DNA from: Salinicola peritrichatus
Lineage (GTDB): Bacteria; Pseudomonadota; Gammaproteobacteria; Pseudomonadales; Halomonadaceae
NCBI RefSeq assembly: GCF_003206715.1
Contig: NZ_PZJU01000024.1
Coordinates: 1-64,000 of the forward strand
Direction: 5' to 3'
DNA length: 64,000 nt
Shown one piece after another: positions 28,250 through 37,775 of the stretch. The translations under genes were made by a program, and so were the position numbers. The first letter of the stretch is position 1, and each line of letters opens with the position of its first letter. A model generated the notes under the pieces. It was not told the DNA's origin and did no database searches. It saw only the letters and a program-made list of their open reading frames with translations.

Positions 28250-28349
28250 TTCCCTCTCCCACCGGCGTTTGGCCCCACATCGTGCGGACCGTAAAAGAAC
28301 GAATCGGCACGGAGTATACCAGTTCCTCGGCCGACCGCCCGCAGGGAAG

Positions 28350-29906
28350 TCAGGCGGACTCCCGCGCCGGCTCGGGGATCGGCCACTGGTAGCGGCGGAC
28401 GATGTCGTTATTCTCGACCGATTCCAGCTTGATCGGGAAACCCCATAGTTGATGCAGATGGCGCAGCACCGGGAACAGGCTCTGCCCCAACGGGCGCCGA
28501 CGATCCTGCACGTGGCGCAGGGTCAACGAACGATCGCCGCGTATGTCCGCCTCCCATACCTGGATGTTGGGCTCCCGCGCCGATAACGCGTACTGCACGC
28601 TGAGCGCCTCGCGAATCCTACGGTAACCGCGATCGTCGTGGATCGCCTCGACCTGCAGGCTGTCGTCGCGGTCGTCGTCGACCAGGCTGAACAGGCGCAG
28701 ATCGCGAATCACCTTGGGCGACAGGAACTGCTGAATGAAGGACTCGTCCTTGAAGTTGTGCATGGCGAAATGCAGCGTCTCCAGCCAGTCGCTGCCGGCG
28801 ATCTCCGGGAACCATTCCCGGTCCTCGTCGGTCGGTGCCTCGCAGATCCGCTTGATGTCGCTGAACATGGCAAAGCCCAGCGCATACGGATTGATGCCGT
28901 TGAAGTAGGGACTATCGAAGTCCTGCTGACTGACCACCGAGGTATGCGACTGCAGGAATTCCAGCATCAGGCCTTCGTCGATCAGCCCATCGTCGTACAT
29001 GCGATTCATCAGGGTGTAGTGCCAGAAGGTCGCCCACCCTTCGTTCATCACCTGGGTCTGGCGCTGCGGGTAGAAGTACTGCGCCAGCTTGCGCACGATA
29101 CGCACGATCTCGCGCTGCCAGGATTCCAGCAGCGGTGCGTTCTTCTCCAGAAAATAGAGCAGGTTTTCCTGCGGTTCGCTGGGGTAACGGCCATGACGGT
29201 GAAGCCCCAGCGGATCGTTCTCGTGGTCGTGCCAGGACTCGGCGTCTTGCCCGCCGGCCCGCGTCGGAATGGTACTCCAGAGCGTGTTGACCTGGGTTTG
29301 CAGATACGCCTCGCGCTCCTCCTGACGCCGCGCCTCCTCTTCGGCAGAGATCGGCGACGGCCGCTTGTAACGATCGACGCCATAGTTTTGCAAGGCATGG
29401 CAGGCATCCAGCAGTTGTTCGACCGCCTCGACACCGTGACGCTCTTCGCACTTGGCAATGTATTTGCGTGCGAAGACCAGATAATCGACGATCGCCGATG
29501 CATCCGTCCAGGTCTGGAACAGGTAATTGCCCTTGAAGAAGGAGTTGTGGCCATAACAGGCGTGGGCGATTACCAGCACCTGCATCATCAGCGAGTTCTC
29601 CTCCATCAGATAGGCGATGCAGGGGTTGGAGTTGATCACCAGCTCATACGCCAATCCCATCTGGCCGCGACGATACGCCTGCTCGACCGACAGGAACTGC
29701 TTGCCGAACGACCAGTGATGGTAGCCGATCGGCATACCGACACTGGCGTAGGCGTCCATCATCTGTTCGGAGGTGATGATCTCGATCTGATTGGGATAAA
29801 TGTCCAGACGATACTCGCGGGCCAGCTCGGCGATCGCGCGCTCGTACGCTTCGAGCACTTCGAAATTCCAGTCCGACCCGGTGGCGATGGGCTTGCGTCG
29901 CGTCAT
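28350..29906 (-). CDS. ycgB: SpoVR family protein (YcgB-like)
   Basis: The 518-residue cytoplasmic protein belongs to the SpoVR family, named for a Bacillus spore-cortex protein but widespread in non-sporulating bacteria. Motifs include YDIYPNQIEIITSEQMMD-like N-terminal text, HACYGHNSFFKGNYLF and the C-terminal SVENNDIVRRYQWP. Its biochemical activity is unknown. It is the third gene of prkA-yeaH-spoVR, a conserved set in proteobacteria linked to stationary phase and nitrogen stress. The gap after yeaH is 42 bases. Confidence 0.92.
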   Translation of the reverse strand: MTRRKPIATGSDWNFEVLEAYERAIAELAREYRLDIYPNQIEIITSEQMMDAYASVGMPIGYHHWSFGKQFLSVEQAYRRGQMGLAYELVINSNPCIAYLMEENSLMMQVLVIAHACYGHNSFFKGNYLFQTWTDASAIVDYLVFARKYIAKCEERHGVEAVEQLLDACHALQNYGVDRYKRPSPISAEEEARRQEEREAYLQTQVNTLWSTIPTRAGGQDAESWHDHENDPLGLHRHGRYPSEPQENLLYFLEKNAPLLESWQREIVRIVRKLAQYFYPQRQTQVMNEGWATFWHYTLMNRMYDDGLIDEGLMLEFLQSHTSVVSQQDFDSPYFNGINPYALGFAMFSDIKRICEAPTDEDREWFPEIAGSDWLETLHFAMHNFKDESFIQQFLSPKVIRDLRLFSLVDDDRDDSLQVEAIHDDRGYRRIREALSVQYALSAREPNIQVWEADIRGDRSLTLRHVQDRRRPLGQSLFPVLRHLHQLWGFPIKLESVENNDIVRRYQWPIPEPARESA

Positions 29907-29948
29907 TGATCTCTCCTCATCCGTTCCCGTTTCGATGAGTGCATCGAT

Positions 29949-31232
29949 TCAGGCTTGAGAGCGCTGGCGGAAAAGCTCGCGAAAGACCGGATAAATATCT
30001 TCCGGCTGAACGATCTGCTGCATGGCGAAACGCTCGGGATAGGCAGCCCTGACCATATCATAGGCCTCCCACAGCGCCTGATGCGCGTGCGGAGTGATCT
30101 CAACGTAGGTGAAATACTGCAACTTGTGCATCAGCGATTCGTCGAGCAGTTCCAGGCAGGTCGAAGAGTCGTCGTCCCAGTTGTCGCCATCGCTGGCCTG
30201 GGCGACATACAGATTCCACTGCTCCGGCGAATAACGCGCCTCGATGATGCTGTCGACCAGGCTGAGCGCGCTGGACACGATCGTGCCGCCGGTCTCGCGC
30301 GAATAGAAGAACTCCTCCTCGTCGACCTCCTTGGCCACCGTGTGGTGGCGCACGAACACCAACTCGACCTTCTCGTAGTTGCGCTCCAGGAACAGGTAGA
30401 GCAGCAGGAAAAAGCGCTTGGCGATGTCCTTGTGGGCCTGGGTCATCGAGCCGGAGACGTCCATGACGCAGAACATCACCGCTTGATTGGACGGCATCGG
30501 CTGGTTGGTCAGATGGTTGTAACGCAGATCATAGGTGTCCAGGAACGGAATCGCCTCGATGCGTTTCTCCAACCGTTCGATCTCGGCCTTGAGCTCGTCG
30601 ATCCGCGACGGGTTGCGCAGTACGGGATCCTTGCGTTCCTCCGTCTCCAGGGCATCGCGGGCTTCGCGCAGAGCGCGCTTGAGCGGCGCCCGCATGCCGA
30701 TACGTCGGGCATGCGCCTCGCGCATCGAGCGCACGATGTTGATTCTGGCCGGCACTCCTTCCCGAGAAATTCCCGCCCGCACCGGTCGCGTCTCCTCGAG
30801 CACCCGCAACTGCTTGCGCTCCAGATGCGGCAGCTCGAGACCGTCGAAGACGAAGTCGAGAAACTCTTCGCGGGATAGCGAGAAGACGAATTCATCCATC
30901 CCCTCGCCCTGGTTGGAGGCCTGACCCTCGCCGCTGCCACCACCACCGCCCCCACCGCTAGGGCGGCGCAACCGATCGCCTTCGGCAAACTCCTTGTTGC
31001 CCGGGCTGACCACCGTGCGCCGCCCGCCGGGCCCGTGCTGGAACACCGGCTCGGAAATGTCCTTGGTGGGAATCGAAACCTTCTCGCCGCGCTCCATGTC
31101 GGTGATCGAGCGCCGGTTGACCGACTCTTCCACCGCCCGCTTGATGTGGGAACGGTAACGCTTGAGAAACCGCTGACGATTGACCGCGCTCTTGTTGCGC
31201 GCGTTGGGGCGTCGATCGATGAAGTAGCTCAT
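29949..31232 (-). CDS. yeaH: UPF0229 protein YeaH (VWA-like)
   Basis: The 427-residue protein begins [26 protein letters not shown], a conserved basic N-terminus. It carries a Gly-rich linker near residues 95-105 and a von Willebrand A-like C-terminal domain with the metal-site motif [19 protein letters not shown] precedes the ATG at 31232; an upstream in-frame extension is rejected. YeaH acts with the kinase PrkA/YeaG in stress responses of enterics. It begins 109 bases after prkA on the same strand. Confidence 0.93.
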   Translation of the reverse strand: MSYFIDRRPNARNKSAVNRQRFLKRYRSHIKRAVEESVNRRSITDMERGEKVSIPTKDISEPVFQHGPGGRRTVVSPGNKEFAEGDRLRRPSGGGGGGGSGEGQASNQGEGMDEFVFSLSREEFLDFVFDGLELPHLERKQLRVLEETRPVRAGISREGVPARINIVRSMREAHARRIGMRAPLKRALREARDALETEERKDPVLRNPSRIDELKAEIERLEKRIEAIPFLDTYDLRYNHLTNQPMPSNQAVMFCVMDVSGSMTQAHKDIAKRFFLLLYLFLERNYEKVELVFVRHHTVAKEVDEEEFFYSRETGGTIVSSALSLVDSIIEARYSPEQWNLYVAQASDGDNWDDDSSTCLELLDESLMHKLQYFTYVEITPHAHQALWEAYDMVRAAYPERFAMQQIVQPEDIYPVFRELFRQRSQA

Positions 31233-31340
31233 GGCACCTCCCGCAGACTGGCTGCGACAATGGCCACCGCAAGATGGCCTCTGTCTATTGGGGCCGCCGG
31301 CTCGAGGCGACGGCTCCGATGACACCGACTGATTGAGCGA

Positions 31341-33263
31341 TCACTGCGATTTACGCACCCGCAGATACCACTCGGACAACAAGCGGACCTGTTTCTCGGT
31401 ATAGCCCCGCTGCACCATGCGATCGACGAAATCCTCGTGCTTGCGCTGATCCGAGGCCGACGCCTTGGCGTTGAACGAGATCACCGGCAGCAGCTCCTCG
31501 GTATTGGCGAACATCTTGTGCTCGATCACACCCTTGAGCTTCTCGTAGGACTGCCAGTTGGGATTCATGCCGTTATTGTGGGCGCGGGCCCTGAGCACGA
31601 AGTTGACCACCTCGTGGCGAAAGTCCTTGGGATTGGAGATTCCCGCCGGCTTCTCGATCTTCTCGAGATCCTCGTTGAGCGCCTGGCGATCGAACAGCTC
31701 GCCGGTCTCGGGATCGCGATACTCCTGATCCTGAATCCAGAAATCGGCGTAGGTGACGTAGCGATCGAAGATGTTCTGCCCATACTCGGTATAGGACTCG
31801 AGATAGGCAGTTTGAATCTCCTTGCCGATGAAATCGACATAACGCGGCGCCAGGTACTCCTTGATGAAGCGCAGGTAGCGCTCGTGAGTCTCCTTGGGCA
31901 ACTGCTCGCGCTCCAGCGCCTGTTCCAGCACGTAGAGCAGATGCACCGGGTTGGCAGCGATCTCATGAGCGTCGAAGTTGAACACCTTGGAAAGGATCTT
32001 GAAGGCGAAGCGGGTGGAGAGCCCGTCCATCCCCTCGTCGACCCCGGCCGCGTCGCGATACTCCTGAATCGACTTGGCCTTGGGATCGGTATCCTTCAGG
32101 TTCTCGCCGTCGTAGACCCGCATCTTGGAGTAGATGCTGGAATTCTCCGGCTCCTTGAGCCGCGACAATACCGAGAACTGCGCCAGCATGCGCAGCGTAT
32201 CCGGCGCGCAGGGCGATTGGCTGAGCGAGGAGTGCTCGAGCAGCTTCTGGTAGATCTTGATCTCCTCGGAGACGCGCAGGCAGTACGGCACCTTGACGAT
32301 ATAGACGCGATCGAGAAATGCCTCGTTGTTACGATTATTGCGGAACTGCTGCCACTCGCTCTCGTTGGAGTGAGCCATGATGATCCCTTCGAAGGGAATC
32401 GCGCCCATCCCCTCGGTCGGGTTGTAATTGCCTTCCTGGGTGGCGGTCAGCAATGGATGCAGCACCTTGATCGGTGCCTTGAACATCTCGACGAACTCCA
32501 TCAGCCCCTGGTTGGCCTTGCACAAGCCACCGGAGAAGCTGTAGGCGTCGGGATCGTCCTGGGAATAGAGCTCGAGCTGACGGATGTCGACCTTGCCCAC
32601 CAGCGAAGAAATGTCCTGATTGTTCTCGTCGCCCGGCTCGGTCTTGGACAAGGCGATCTGATTGAGCCGCGACGGGTGCAGCCGTACCACGCGGAACTGC
32701 GACAGATCGCCGCCGAACTCCTTGAGTCGTTTGGCCGCCCAGGGAGACATCGGCCCGCGCAGATAACGTTGCGGGACGTTGTACTCCTTCTCCAGCAGTT
32801 CGCCATCCTCCTCCGGCGAGAACAGCCCGAGCGGCGACTCGAACACCGGGGAGCCCTTGATGGCGTAGAACGGCACTCGCTCCATCAACAGTTTCAAGCG
32901 CTCCGCCAGCGACGACTTGCCGCCGCCCACCGGACCCAGCAGGTAGAGGATCTGCTTGCGCTCCTCCAGTCCCTGAGCGGCATGACGGAAATAGGCCACG
33001 ATCTGCTCGATCGCCTCTTCCATGCCATAGAACTCGGCAAAGGCGGGATAACGCCGGATGACCTTGTTGGAGAAAATTCGTGACAAGCGGGGGTCTTTCG
33101 CCGTATCGATCGTCTGCGGCTCACCGATGGCGGCAAGCATGCGCTCGGCGGCGTTGGCGTAGACGCTGGGATCCTTCCGGCACAGCTCTAGATATTCCTG
33201 CAGGCTCATCTCTTCCTGTTGAACCTGCTCGTAACGGCTCTGCACGTGATCGAAGATGCTCAT
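31341..33263 (-). CDS. prkA: PrkA/YeaG family serine kinase
   Basis: The 640-residue protein, close in length to E. coli YeaG, has an AAA+-type N-terminal domain with P-loop LLGPVGGGKSSLAERL (near residue 110) and a C-terminal PrkA kinase-like domain. Family members phosphorylate Ser residues and in E. coli help survival under sustained nitrogen starvation. AGGAGG lies before the ATG at 33263; an open extension upstream of it has no support. It opens the prkA-yeaH-spoVR operon. E. coli yeaGH depends on RpoS; the promoter here was not resolved. Confidence 0.94.
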   Translation of the reverse strand: MSIFDHVQSRYEQVQQEEMSLQEYLELCRKDPSVYANAAERMLAAIGEPQTIDTAKDPRLSRIFSNKVIRRYPAFAEFYGMEEAIEQIVAYFRHAAQGLEERKQILYLLGPVGGGKSSLAERLKLLMERVPFYAIKGSPVFESPLGLFSPEEDGELLEKEYNVPQRYLRGPMSPWAAKRLKEFGGDLSQFRVVRLHPSRLNQIALSKTEPGDENNQDISSLVGKVDIRQLELYSQDDPDAYSFSGGLCKANQGLMEFVEMFKAPIKVLHPLLTATQEGNYNPTEGMGAIPFEGIIMAHSNESEWQQFRNNRNNEAFLDRVYIVKVPYCLRVSEEIKIYQKLLEHSSLSQSPCAPDTLRMLAQFSVLSRLKEPENSSIYSKMRVYDGENLKDTDPKAKSIQEYRDAAGVDEGMDGLSTRFAFKILSKVFNFDAHEIAANPVHLLYVLEQALEREQLPKETHERYLRFIKEYLAPRYVDFIGKEIQTAYLESYTEYGQNIFDRYVTYADFWIQDQEYRDPETGELFDRQALNEDLEKIEKPAGISNPKDFRHEVVNFVLRARAHNNGMNPNWQSYEKLKGVIEHKMFANTEELLPVISFNAKASASDQRKHEDFVDRMVQRGYTEKQVRLLSEWYLRVRKSQ

Positions 33264-33589
33264 GGAAGCCTCCTGGTCGTGACCCCCAACCGGACAAGGC
33301 GAGCGCCTCGTCAGCCGGGTTAGCTGACTATCAGCATAGACAGATGCACGAAGCGTCGGGTAGACCCATTTTGCGAGTCTTTTCAACGCAGCGTCGGAAT
33401 ATACGCTTTAGAACACGCTACCACGATCCAGGTTCGATGCACGGGGATTTTGCGTCGGAAAACCACGCAATCCTGCCCGACCGTCTGTAAGCCAAGGAAA
33501 TGGCAGCAGAAACCGGCCGGCGTGAAAAGATGTAAGAGGCAGAAAAGCGACGCCCGCCTGGGCGAGCGCCGGAGTCACGAATACGGCGG
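33264..33589. other. 326-base gap between prkA and the threonine aldolase gene
   Basis: No gene is seen. The left end should contain the prkA promoter; CTATGCT at about 33332-33338 (minus sense) resembles a sigma-S type -10 box, a weak suggestion only. The right end contains the aldolase terminator. Confidence 0.5.
33543..33569 (-). terminator. Probable terminator of the threonine aldolase gene
   Basis: In minus-strand sense GCGCTCGCCC and GGGCGTCGC form a stem with a small bulge and a four-base loop, followed by UUUU. It lies 20 bases after the aldolase stop codon. Confidence 0.6.
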
Positions 33590-34639
33590 TCAGGCGCCGT
33601 CGAACGCGGCCCGCGCATCCGTCAGCAATTGGTCGAGAAGCTCGGTGGTGGTGTTCCAGGAGCAGACGAAACGGGCACCGCCGGCACCGATGAAGGTATA
33701 GAAGGTCCAGCCTTTCGCTCGCAGCTGACCGATGACCGGCGCCGGCAGGCTGACGAAGACACTGTTGGCCTGGGTCGGGAACATCGGCTCGGCCCCCGGC
33801 AACGAGGCCAGGCCGTCGGCCAGATAGCGCGCCATGGCGTTGGCATGCTCGGCATTGCGGCGCCAGGCACCCGACTCCAGAAGCCCCAGCCAGGGCGCGG
33901 CGATGAAACGCATCTTGGAGGCCAGTTGACCGGCCTGCTTGCAGCGATAGGCGAAATCCTCGGCCAGCTCCTTGTTGAAGAACAGAATCGCTTCGCCCAT
34001 CGGCAGGCCGTTCTTGGTGCCCGAGAAGCACAGCACATCGACGCCCACCTGCCAGGTCAATTCCGCCGGCGAGGCATCCAGCGCGCTACAGGCGTTGGCG
34101 AAGCGCGCGCCGTCCATATGAACGCGCAAGTCGTACTTGTCGGCGACCGTACGGATCGCCAGCAGCTCCTCGCGGGAATAGACGGTCCCCACCTCGGTGG
34201 CCTGGGTGATGGAGACCACCCGCGGCTTGGGGTAGTGAATGTCGCTGCGGCGCACGACCAGGCGCTCGATGCCCTCGGGCGTCAGCTTGCCCTCTTCGCC
34301 CGGGCTGGTCAGCAGCTTGGAGCCGTTCGAGAAGAACTCCGGTCCGCCGCATTCGTCGGTTTCGATGTGTGCCAGTTCGTGGCAGATCACGCTGTGATAA
34401 CTCTGTCCCAGTGCCGCCAGCGAGAGCGAGTTGGCAGCGGTGCCGTTGAACACGAAAAAGACATCGCAATCGTAGTCGAACAGTTCGCGGAAGCGATCGG
34501 CGGCGCGATGGGTCCAGACGTCATTGCCATAGGCGAGATCGTCGCTGGCATTGGCCTGGATCAGGTAATCGAGGGCTTCGGGACAGATACCGGAGGTGTT
34601 GTCACTGGCCAGAAAGCGAGGGCTACAGTCAGGTGTCAT
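33590..34639 (-). CDS. ltaE: Low-specificity L-threonine aldolase
   Basis: This PLP enzyme splits L-threonine or L-allo-threonine into glycine and acetaldehyde. The 349-residue protein carries the PLP lysine K209 in CFSGTKNGLPMGEA, the aspartate D176 in HMDGARF, and the N-terminal ASDNTSG motif; it resembles the pseudomonad LtaA/GlyA-type aldolases. The ATG at 34639 has AAGGA eight bases upstream and is preferred over ATGs at 34666 and 34750. It is monocistronic, with a terminator downstream. Confidence 0.9.
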   Translation of the reverse strand: MTPDCSPRFLASDNTSGICPEALDYLIQANASDDLAYGNDVWTHRAADRFRELFDYDCDVFFVFNGTAANSLSLAALGQSYHSVICHELAHIETDECGGPEFFSNGSKLLTSPGEEGKLTPEGIERLVVRRSDIHYPKPRVVSITQATEVGTVYSREELLAIRTVADKYDLRVHMDGARFANACSALDASPAELTWQVGVDVLCFSGTKNGLPMGEAILFFNKELAEDFAYRCKQAGQLASKMRFIAAPWLGLLESGAWRRNAEHANAMARYLADGLASLPGAEPMFPTQANSVFVSLPAPVIGQLRAKGWTFYTFIGAGGARFVCSWNTTTELLDQLLTDARAAFDGA

Positions 34640-34882
34640 TTGGGGGTCCTTGTACGATCCCTCCATCGAGAAAAGCTCGACGACCGGTGACCGCCGCCGA
34701 GTTTTCCGGGGGCCAGGCAAAATGGCCTGGATAACGAAAAAACGCGACACCGCACCGATGGGATCGCCATCGAACGGGCACGCTCCGTGGAGAACGTTTC
34801 TAGTCTAACACCTGACTTACAGGCTCGGCAGCGGATCGCGTCTCGCCGCCCACGCTGGCTCAACGCGACGTGTCGGCACCGC

Positions 34883-36907
34883 TCAGAGCCGCGCCGCCAA
34901 CCGCGTGCCCTGATCGATCGCGCGCTTGGCATCGAGTTCGGCGGCAACGTCCGCTCCGCCAATGCGATGGACGGTGATACCGGCAGCCTCCAGGGCTTCG
35001 ACGAGTTCGAGCTGTGACTGTTGACCAGCGCACACGACGATGGTGTCGACCGCCAGCTGGCGCCGCTCGCCATCGACACTGACATGCAATCCCTGGTCAT
35101 CGATCCGCCGGTAGACGCATCCCGCCAGCATTTTCACGTTTCTCGCCCGCAGCGCGGCGCGATGCACCCATCCGGTCGTCACGCCAAGCCCGGCGCCGGG
35201 TTTCTCCCGCTTGCGTTGCAGCAGCGTGATCCGGCGCGGCACCGCCGGCGGCACGCGCGGCTTCAATCCTCCCGGGTTGCTGACCTCGAGATCGACGCCC
35301 CACTCATCGCACCAGCGTTCGGTATCCAGCGTCGGCTGCCCGGTGTGAGAGAGCAGCTCGGCCACGTCGAAGCCGATCCCTCCGGCGCCAATGATCGCCA
35401 CCCGCCGCCCGACCCGCTCAGGGTGCAGGATCGCCATCGGATAGCTGAGCACGCTGGGGTGGTCGATGCCTTCGAGTTCGATCCGACGCGGCTTGACACC
35501 GGTCGCCAGAACGACCTCGTCGAAACCGCGAAGCTGCTGCACATCGGCCGCGCACTCCAGATGCAGTTCTACGCCCCGACGCACCAGCTGGGTCGAAAAA
35601 TAGCGCAACGTCTCGGCGAACTCCTCCTTGCCGGGAATACGGCGCGCGAGCCGGAACTGGCCACCGATCTCGGGCTCGCGTTCGAATAGCGTGACCCGGT
35701 GCCCCCGCTCGGCGCAGGCGAGCGCCGCCGCCAGCCCCGCCGGACCGGCGCCGACCACCGCCACCCGCTTGGGCGTCGCGACCGGCACCAGCACCAGTTC
35801 CGTCTCATGGCAGGCGCGGGGATTGACCAGACACGAGGTGAGCTTGCCCTGGAAGGTATGGTCGAGACAGGCCTGGTTGCAGGCGATACAGGTGTTGATC
35901 TCCTCGATCCGGCCCTGCTCGGCCTTGGCGACCCACGCCGGATCGGCGAGGAACGGGCGCGCCAGCGACACCAGATCGGCATGCCCGTCCGCCAGCACGC
36001 GCTCGGCGACCTCCGGCATGTTGATCCGGTTGGTGGCAATGGTGGGAATCGAGACCGCTGCCCGTACCGCCTGCGACACGCCGACGAAGGCCGCCCGCGG
36101 CACGCTGGTGACGATGGTCGGCACCCGCGCCTCGTGCCAGCCGATCCCCGTATCGATCGCATCGGCTCCGGCTGCCTCGACATCGCGAGCCAGCGCCACG
36201 ATCTCCTCCCGCGTACTGCCCTCTTCCACCAGATCGATCATTGACAGGCGGAAGATCAGCAGAAAATCCTCGCCGCACGCGGCACGAATGCGGCGCAATA
36301 TCTCGCGCGCAAAGCGCCGGCGACGTGCGCCATCGCCACCCCAGGCGTCGTCGCGATGATTGGTGCGGCGGCACAGGAACTGGTTGATCAGATAGCCTTC
36401 GGAGCCCATCACCTCGACGCCGTCGTAGCCGGCACGCCGGGCGAGCGTGGCGCAGCGCACGAAATCCTCGATCTGGCGGTCGATCTCGCCTTCGCCCAAT
36501 GCACGCGGCGTGTAGCGGTTGATCGGCGCAGCGATCGCCGACGGCGCCACCAGATCCGACGAGTAGGCGTAGCGTCCGGCGTGCAGAATCTGCAGGCAGA
36601 TACGGCCGCCTTCGGCGTGTACCGCCTCGATCACCGGCCGGTGTCGCTCGGCTTCTGCTGCATCGGTCAGCTTGGCGGCACCAGGAAAGACCGCACCCTC
36701 GGCGTTCGGCGCGATGCCACCGGTCACGATCAGCGCCACGCCATGCCGGGCGCGCTCGGCATAGAAAGCCGCCAGGCGGGCGAAACCGTCCGGCGCCTCC
36801 TCGAGATTGGTATGCATCGACCCCATCACCACGCGATTGCGCAGCGTCAGAGAGCCGACCCGCAAAGGACGAAAGAGATGGGGGAAGCCGGTCACGATCA
36901 GTTCCAT
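34883..36907 (-). CDS. fadH: NADPH-dependent 2,4-dienoyl-CoA reductase-type flavoenzyme (FadH family)
   Basis: The 674-residue protein has an N-terminal old-yellow-enzyme TIM barrel (about 10-340) binding FMN, with YLINQFLC and RTNHRDDAWGG motifs. It also has a 4Fe-4S site (C340, C343, C347, C359), an FAD motif GAGPAGLAAA at 387 onward and a second dinucleotide motif IIGAGGIGFDVAE. FadH reduces 2,4-dienoyl-CoA during beta-oxidation of unsaturated fatty acids; close relatives reduce other enals or demethylate amines, so the exact substrate is inferred. The gene is isolated between ltaE and a tRNA array. Confidence 0.88.
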   Translation of the reverse strand: MELIVTGFPHLFRPLRVGSLTLRNRVVMGSMHTNLEEAPDGFARLAAFYAERARHGVALIVTGGIAPNAEGAVFPGAAKLTDAAEAERHRPVIEAVHAEGGRICLQILHAGRYAYSSDLVAPSAIAAPINRYTPRALGEGEIDRQIEDFVRCATLARRAGYDGVEVMGSEGYLINQFLCRRTNHRDDAWGGDGARRRRFAREILRRIRAACGEDFLLIFRLSMIDLVEEGSTREEIVALARDVEAAGADAIDTGIGWHEARVPTIVTSVPRAAFVGVSQAVRAAVSIPTIATNRINMPEVAERVLADGHADLVSLARPFLADPAWVAKAEQGRIEEINTCIACNQACLDHTFQGKLTSCLVNPRACHETELVLVPVATPKRVAVVGAGPAGLAAALACAERGHRVTLFEREPEIGGQFRLARRIPGKEEFAETLRYFSTQLVRRGVELHLECAADVQQLRGFDEVVLATGVKPRRIELEGIDHPSVLSYPMAILHPERVGRRVAIIGAGGIGFDVAELLSHTGQPTLDTERWCDEWGVDLEVSNPGGLKPRVPPAVPRRITLLQRKREKPGAGLGVTTGWVHRAALRARNVKMLAGCVYRRIDDQGLHVSVDGERRQLAVDTIVVCAGQQSQLELVEALEAAGITVHRIGGADVAAELDAKRAIDQGTRLAARL

Positions 36908-37124
36908 TTATCGTCGTGCTGCCAACGCACGGTTCGGTGGCGCGCCAGCATTCAAACGCGCGTATGAATGCCAGTGTAACGCAATCCCGGCGCGGGACTA
37001 TTCCACCAAAGCGGCATCGAACATGGCTAACGGATACGAAGACGACGATGCATACGGCGCGGCATCGGCGTGTATGGAATCGGCAAAGGGAAAAGCGTCA
37101 CGAGAGGCAGGCAGTGGACGTCAA

Positions 37125-37201
37125 TGGCGGACCGGACGGGACTCGAACCCGCGACCTCCGGCGTGACAGGCCGGCATTCTAACCGACTGAACTACCGGTC
37201 C
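37125..37201 (-). tRNA. tRNA-Asp(GTC), copy 3
   Basis: A 77-base tRNA with acceptor GGACCGG/CCGGTCC, anticodon loop CTGTCAC (anticodon GTC) and encoded CCA. Its D-arm reads AGTTCAGTCGG, differing from the AGTTCAGCTGG of the other two copies. It is last in the array and only four bases after tRNA-Val(CAC). Confidence 0.97.
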
Positions 37202-37205
37202 GTCG

Positions 37206-37282
37206 TGGTGGGTGGTACAGGACTCGAACCTGTGACCCCCAGCATGTGAGGCTGGTGCTCTAACCAGCTGAGCTAACCACCC
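37206..37282 (-). tRNA. tRNA-Val(CAC)
   Basis: A 77-base tRNA with acceptor GGGTGGT and encoded CCA. The anticodon loop CTCACAT gives anticodon CAC for codon GUG. Confidence 0.96.
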
Positions 37283-37341
37283 AGACGTCAAACGATGCTT
37301 GGCAAAACCAGGCTTGATACAACAATGCTCGGCGCGAAGCG

Positions 37342-37418
37342 TGGCGGACCGGACGGGACTCGAACCCGCGACCTCCGGCGTGACAGGCCGGCATTCTAAC
37401 CAGCTGAACTACCGGTCC
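37342..37418 (-). tRNA. tRNA-Asp(GTC), copy 2
   Basis: A 77-base tRNA with anticodon GTC and encoded CCA, identical to the copy at 37506-37582. Confidence 0.97.
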
Positions 37419-37505
37419 ACTCGATGCATCGGGTCTGAGTCGAGACACACACCATCGATACGGCTACGCGACTAGCGGTGATACTCTTGCGAATATCGGT
37501 GGAAA

Positions 37506-37582
37506 TGGCGGACCGGACGGGACTCGAACCCGCGACCTCCGGCGTGACAGGCCGGCATTCTAACCAGCTGAACTACCGGTCC
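37506..37582 (-). tRNA. tRNA-Asp(GTC), copy 1
   Basis: A 77-base tRNA with anticodon GTC and encoded CCA. It is the second gene transcribed in the array. Confidence 0.97.
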
Positions 37583-37622
37583 GCATGTTCCATTACGTGA
37601 ACCCGGACACCGCGCGAGGCGA

Positions 37623-37698
37623 TGGTGGGTGGTACAGGGTTCGAACCTGTGACCCCCAGCTTGTAAGGCTGGTGCTCTCCCAGCTGAGCTAACCACCC
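37623..37698 (-). tRNA. tRNA-Val(TAC)
   Basis: A 76-base tRNA with acceptor GGGTGGT, anticodon loop CTTACAA (anticodon TAC) and encoded CCA. It is promoter-proximal in the array. Confidence 0.97.
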
Positions 37699-37716
37699 GT
37701 GGTCACGTGGCGCTGC

Positions 37717-37744
37717 ATTCTACCTGTGGGCGGTTGAAAGTCAA
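37717..37744 (-). promoter_or_regulatory. Sigma-70 promoter of the tRNA-Val/Asp array
   Basis: On the minus strand TTGACT (37739-37744) and TAGAAT (37717-37722) are separated by 16 bases and lie 18 bases before the first tRNA. The following GCAGCGCC is a GC-rich discriminator typical of stable-RNA promoters under stringent control. Confidence 0.8.
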
Positions 37745-37775
37745 CCGCTTTTAGCACTGCGTTTCTCCATCCGGA

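Noticed and set aside
28350-29906. SpoVR as evidence of sporulation
   Set aside because: SpoVR-family proteins are common in non-sporulating proteobacteria and here belong to the prkA-yeaH stress operon.
37730-37752. GCGGTTGA/TCAACCGC hairpin followed by TTTT on the plus strand
   Set aside because: There is no plus-strand gene upstream for it to terminate, and the sequence overlaps the -35 element of the minus-strand tRNA promoter, which explains it better.
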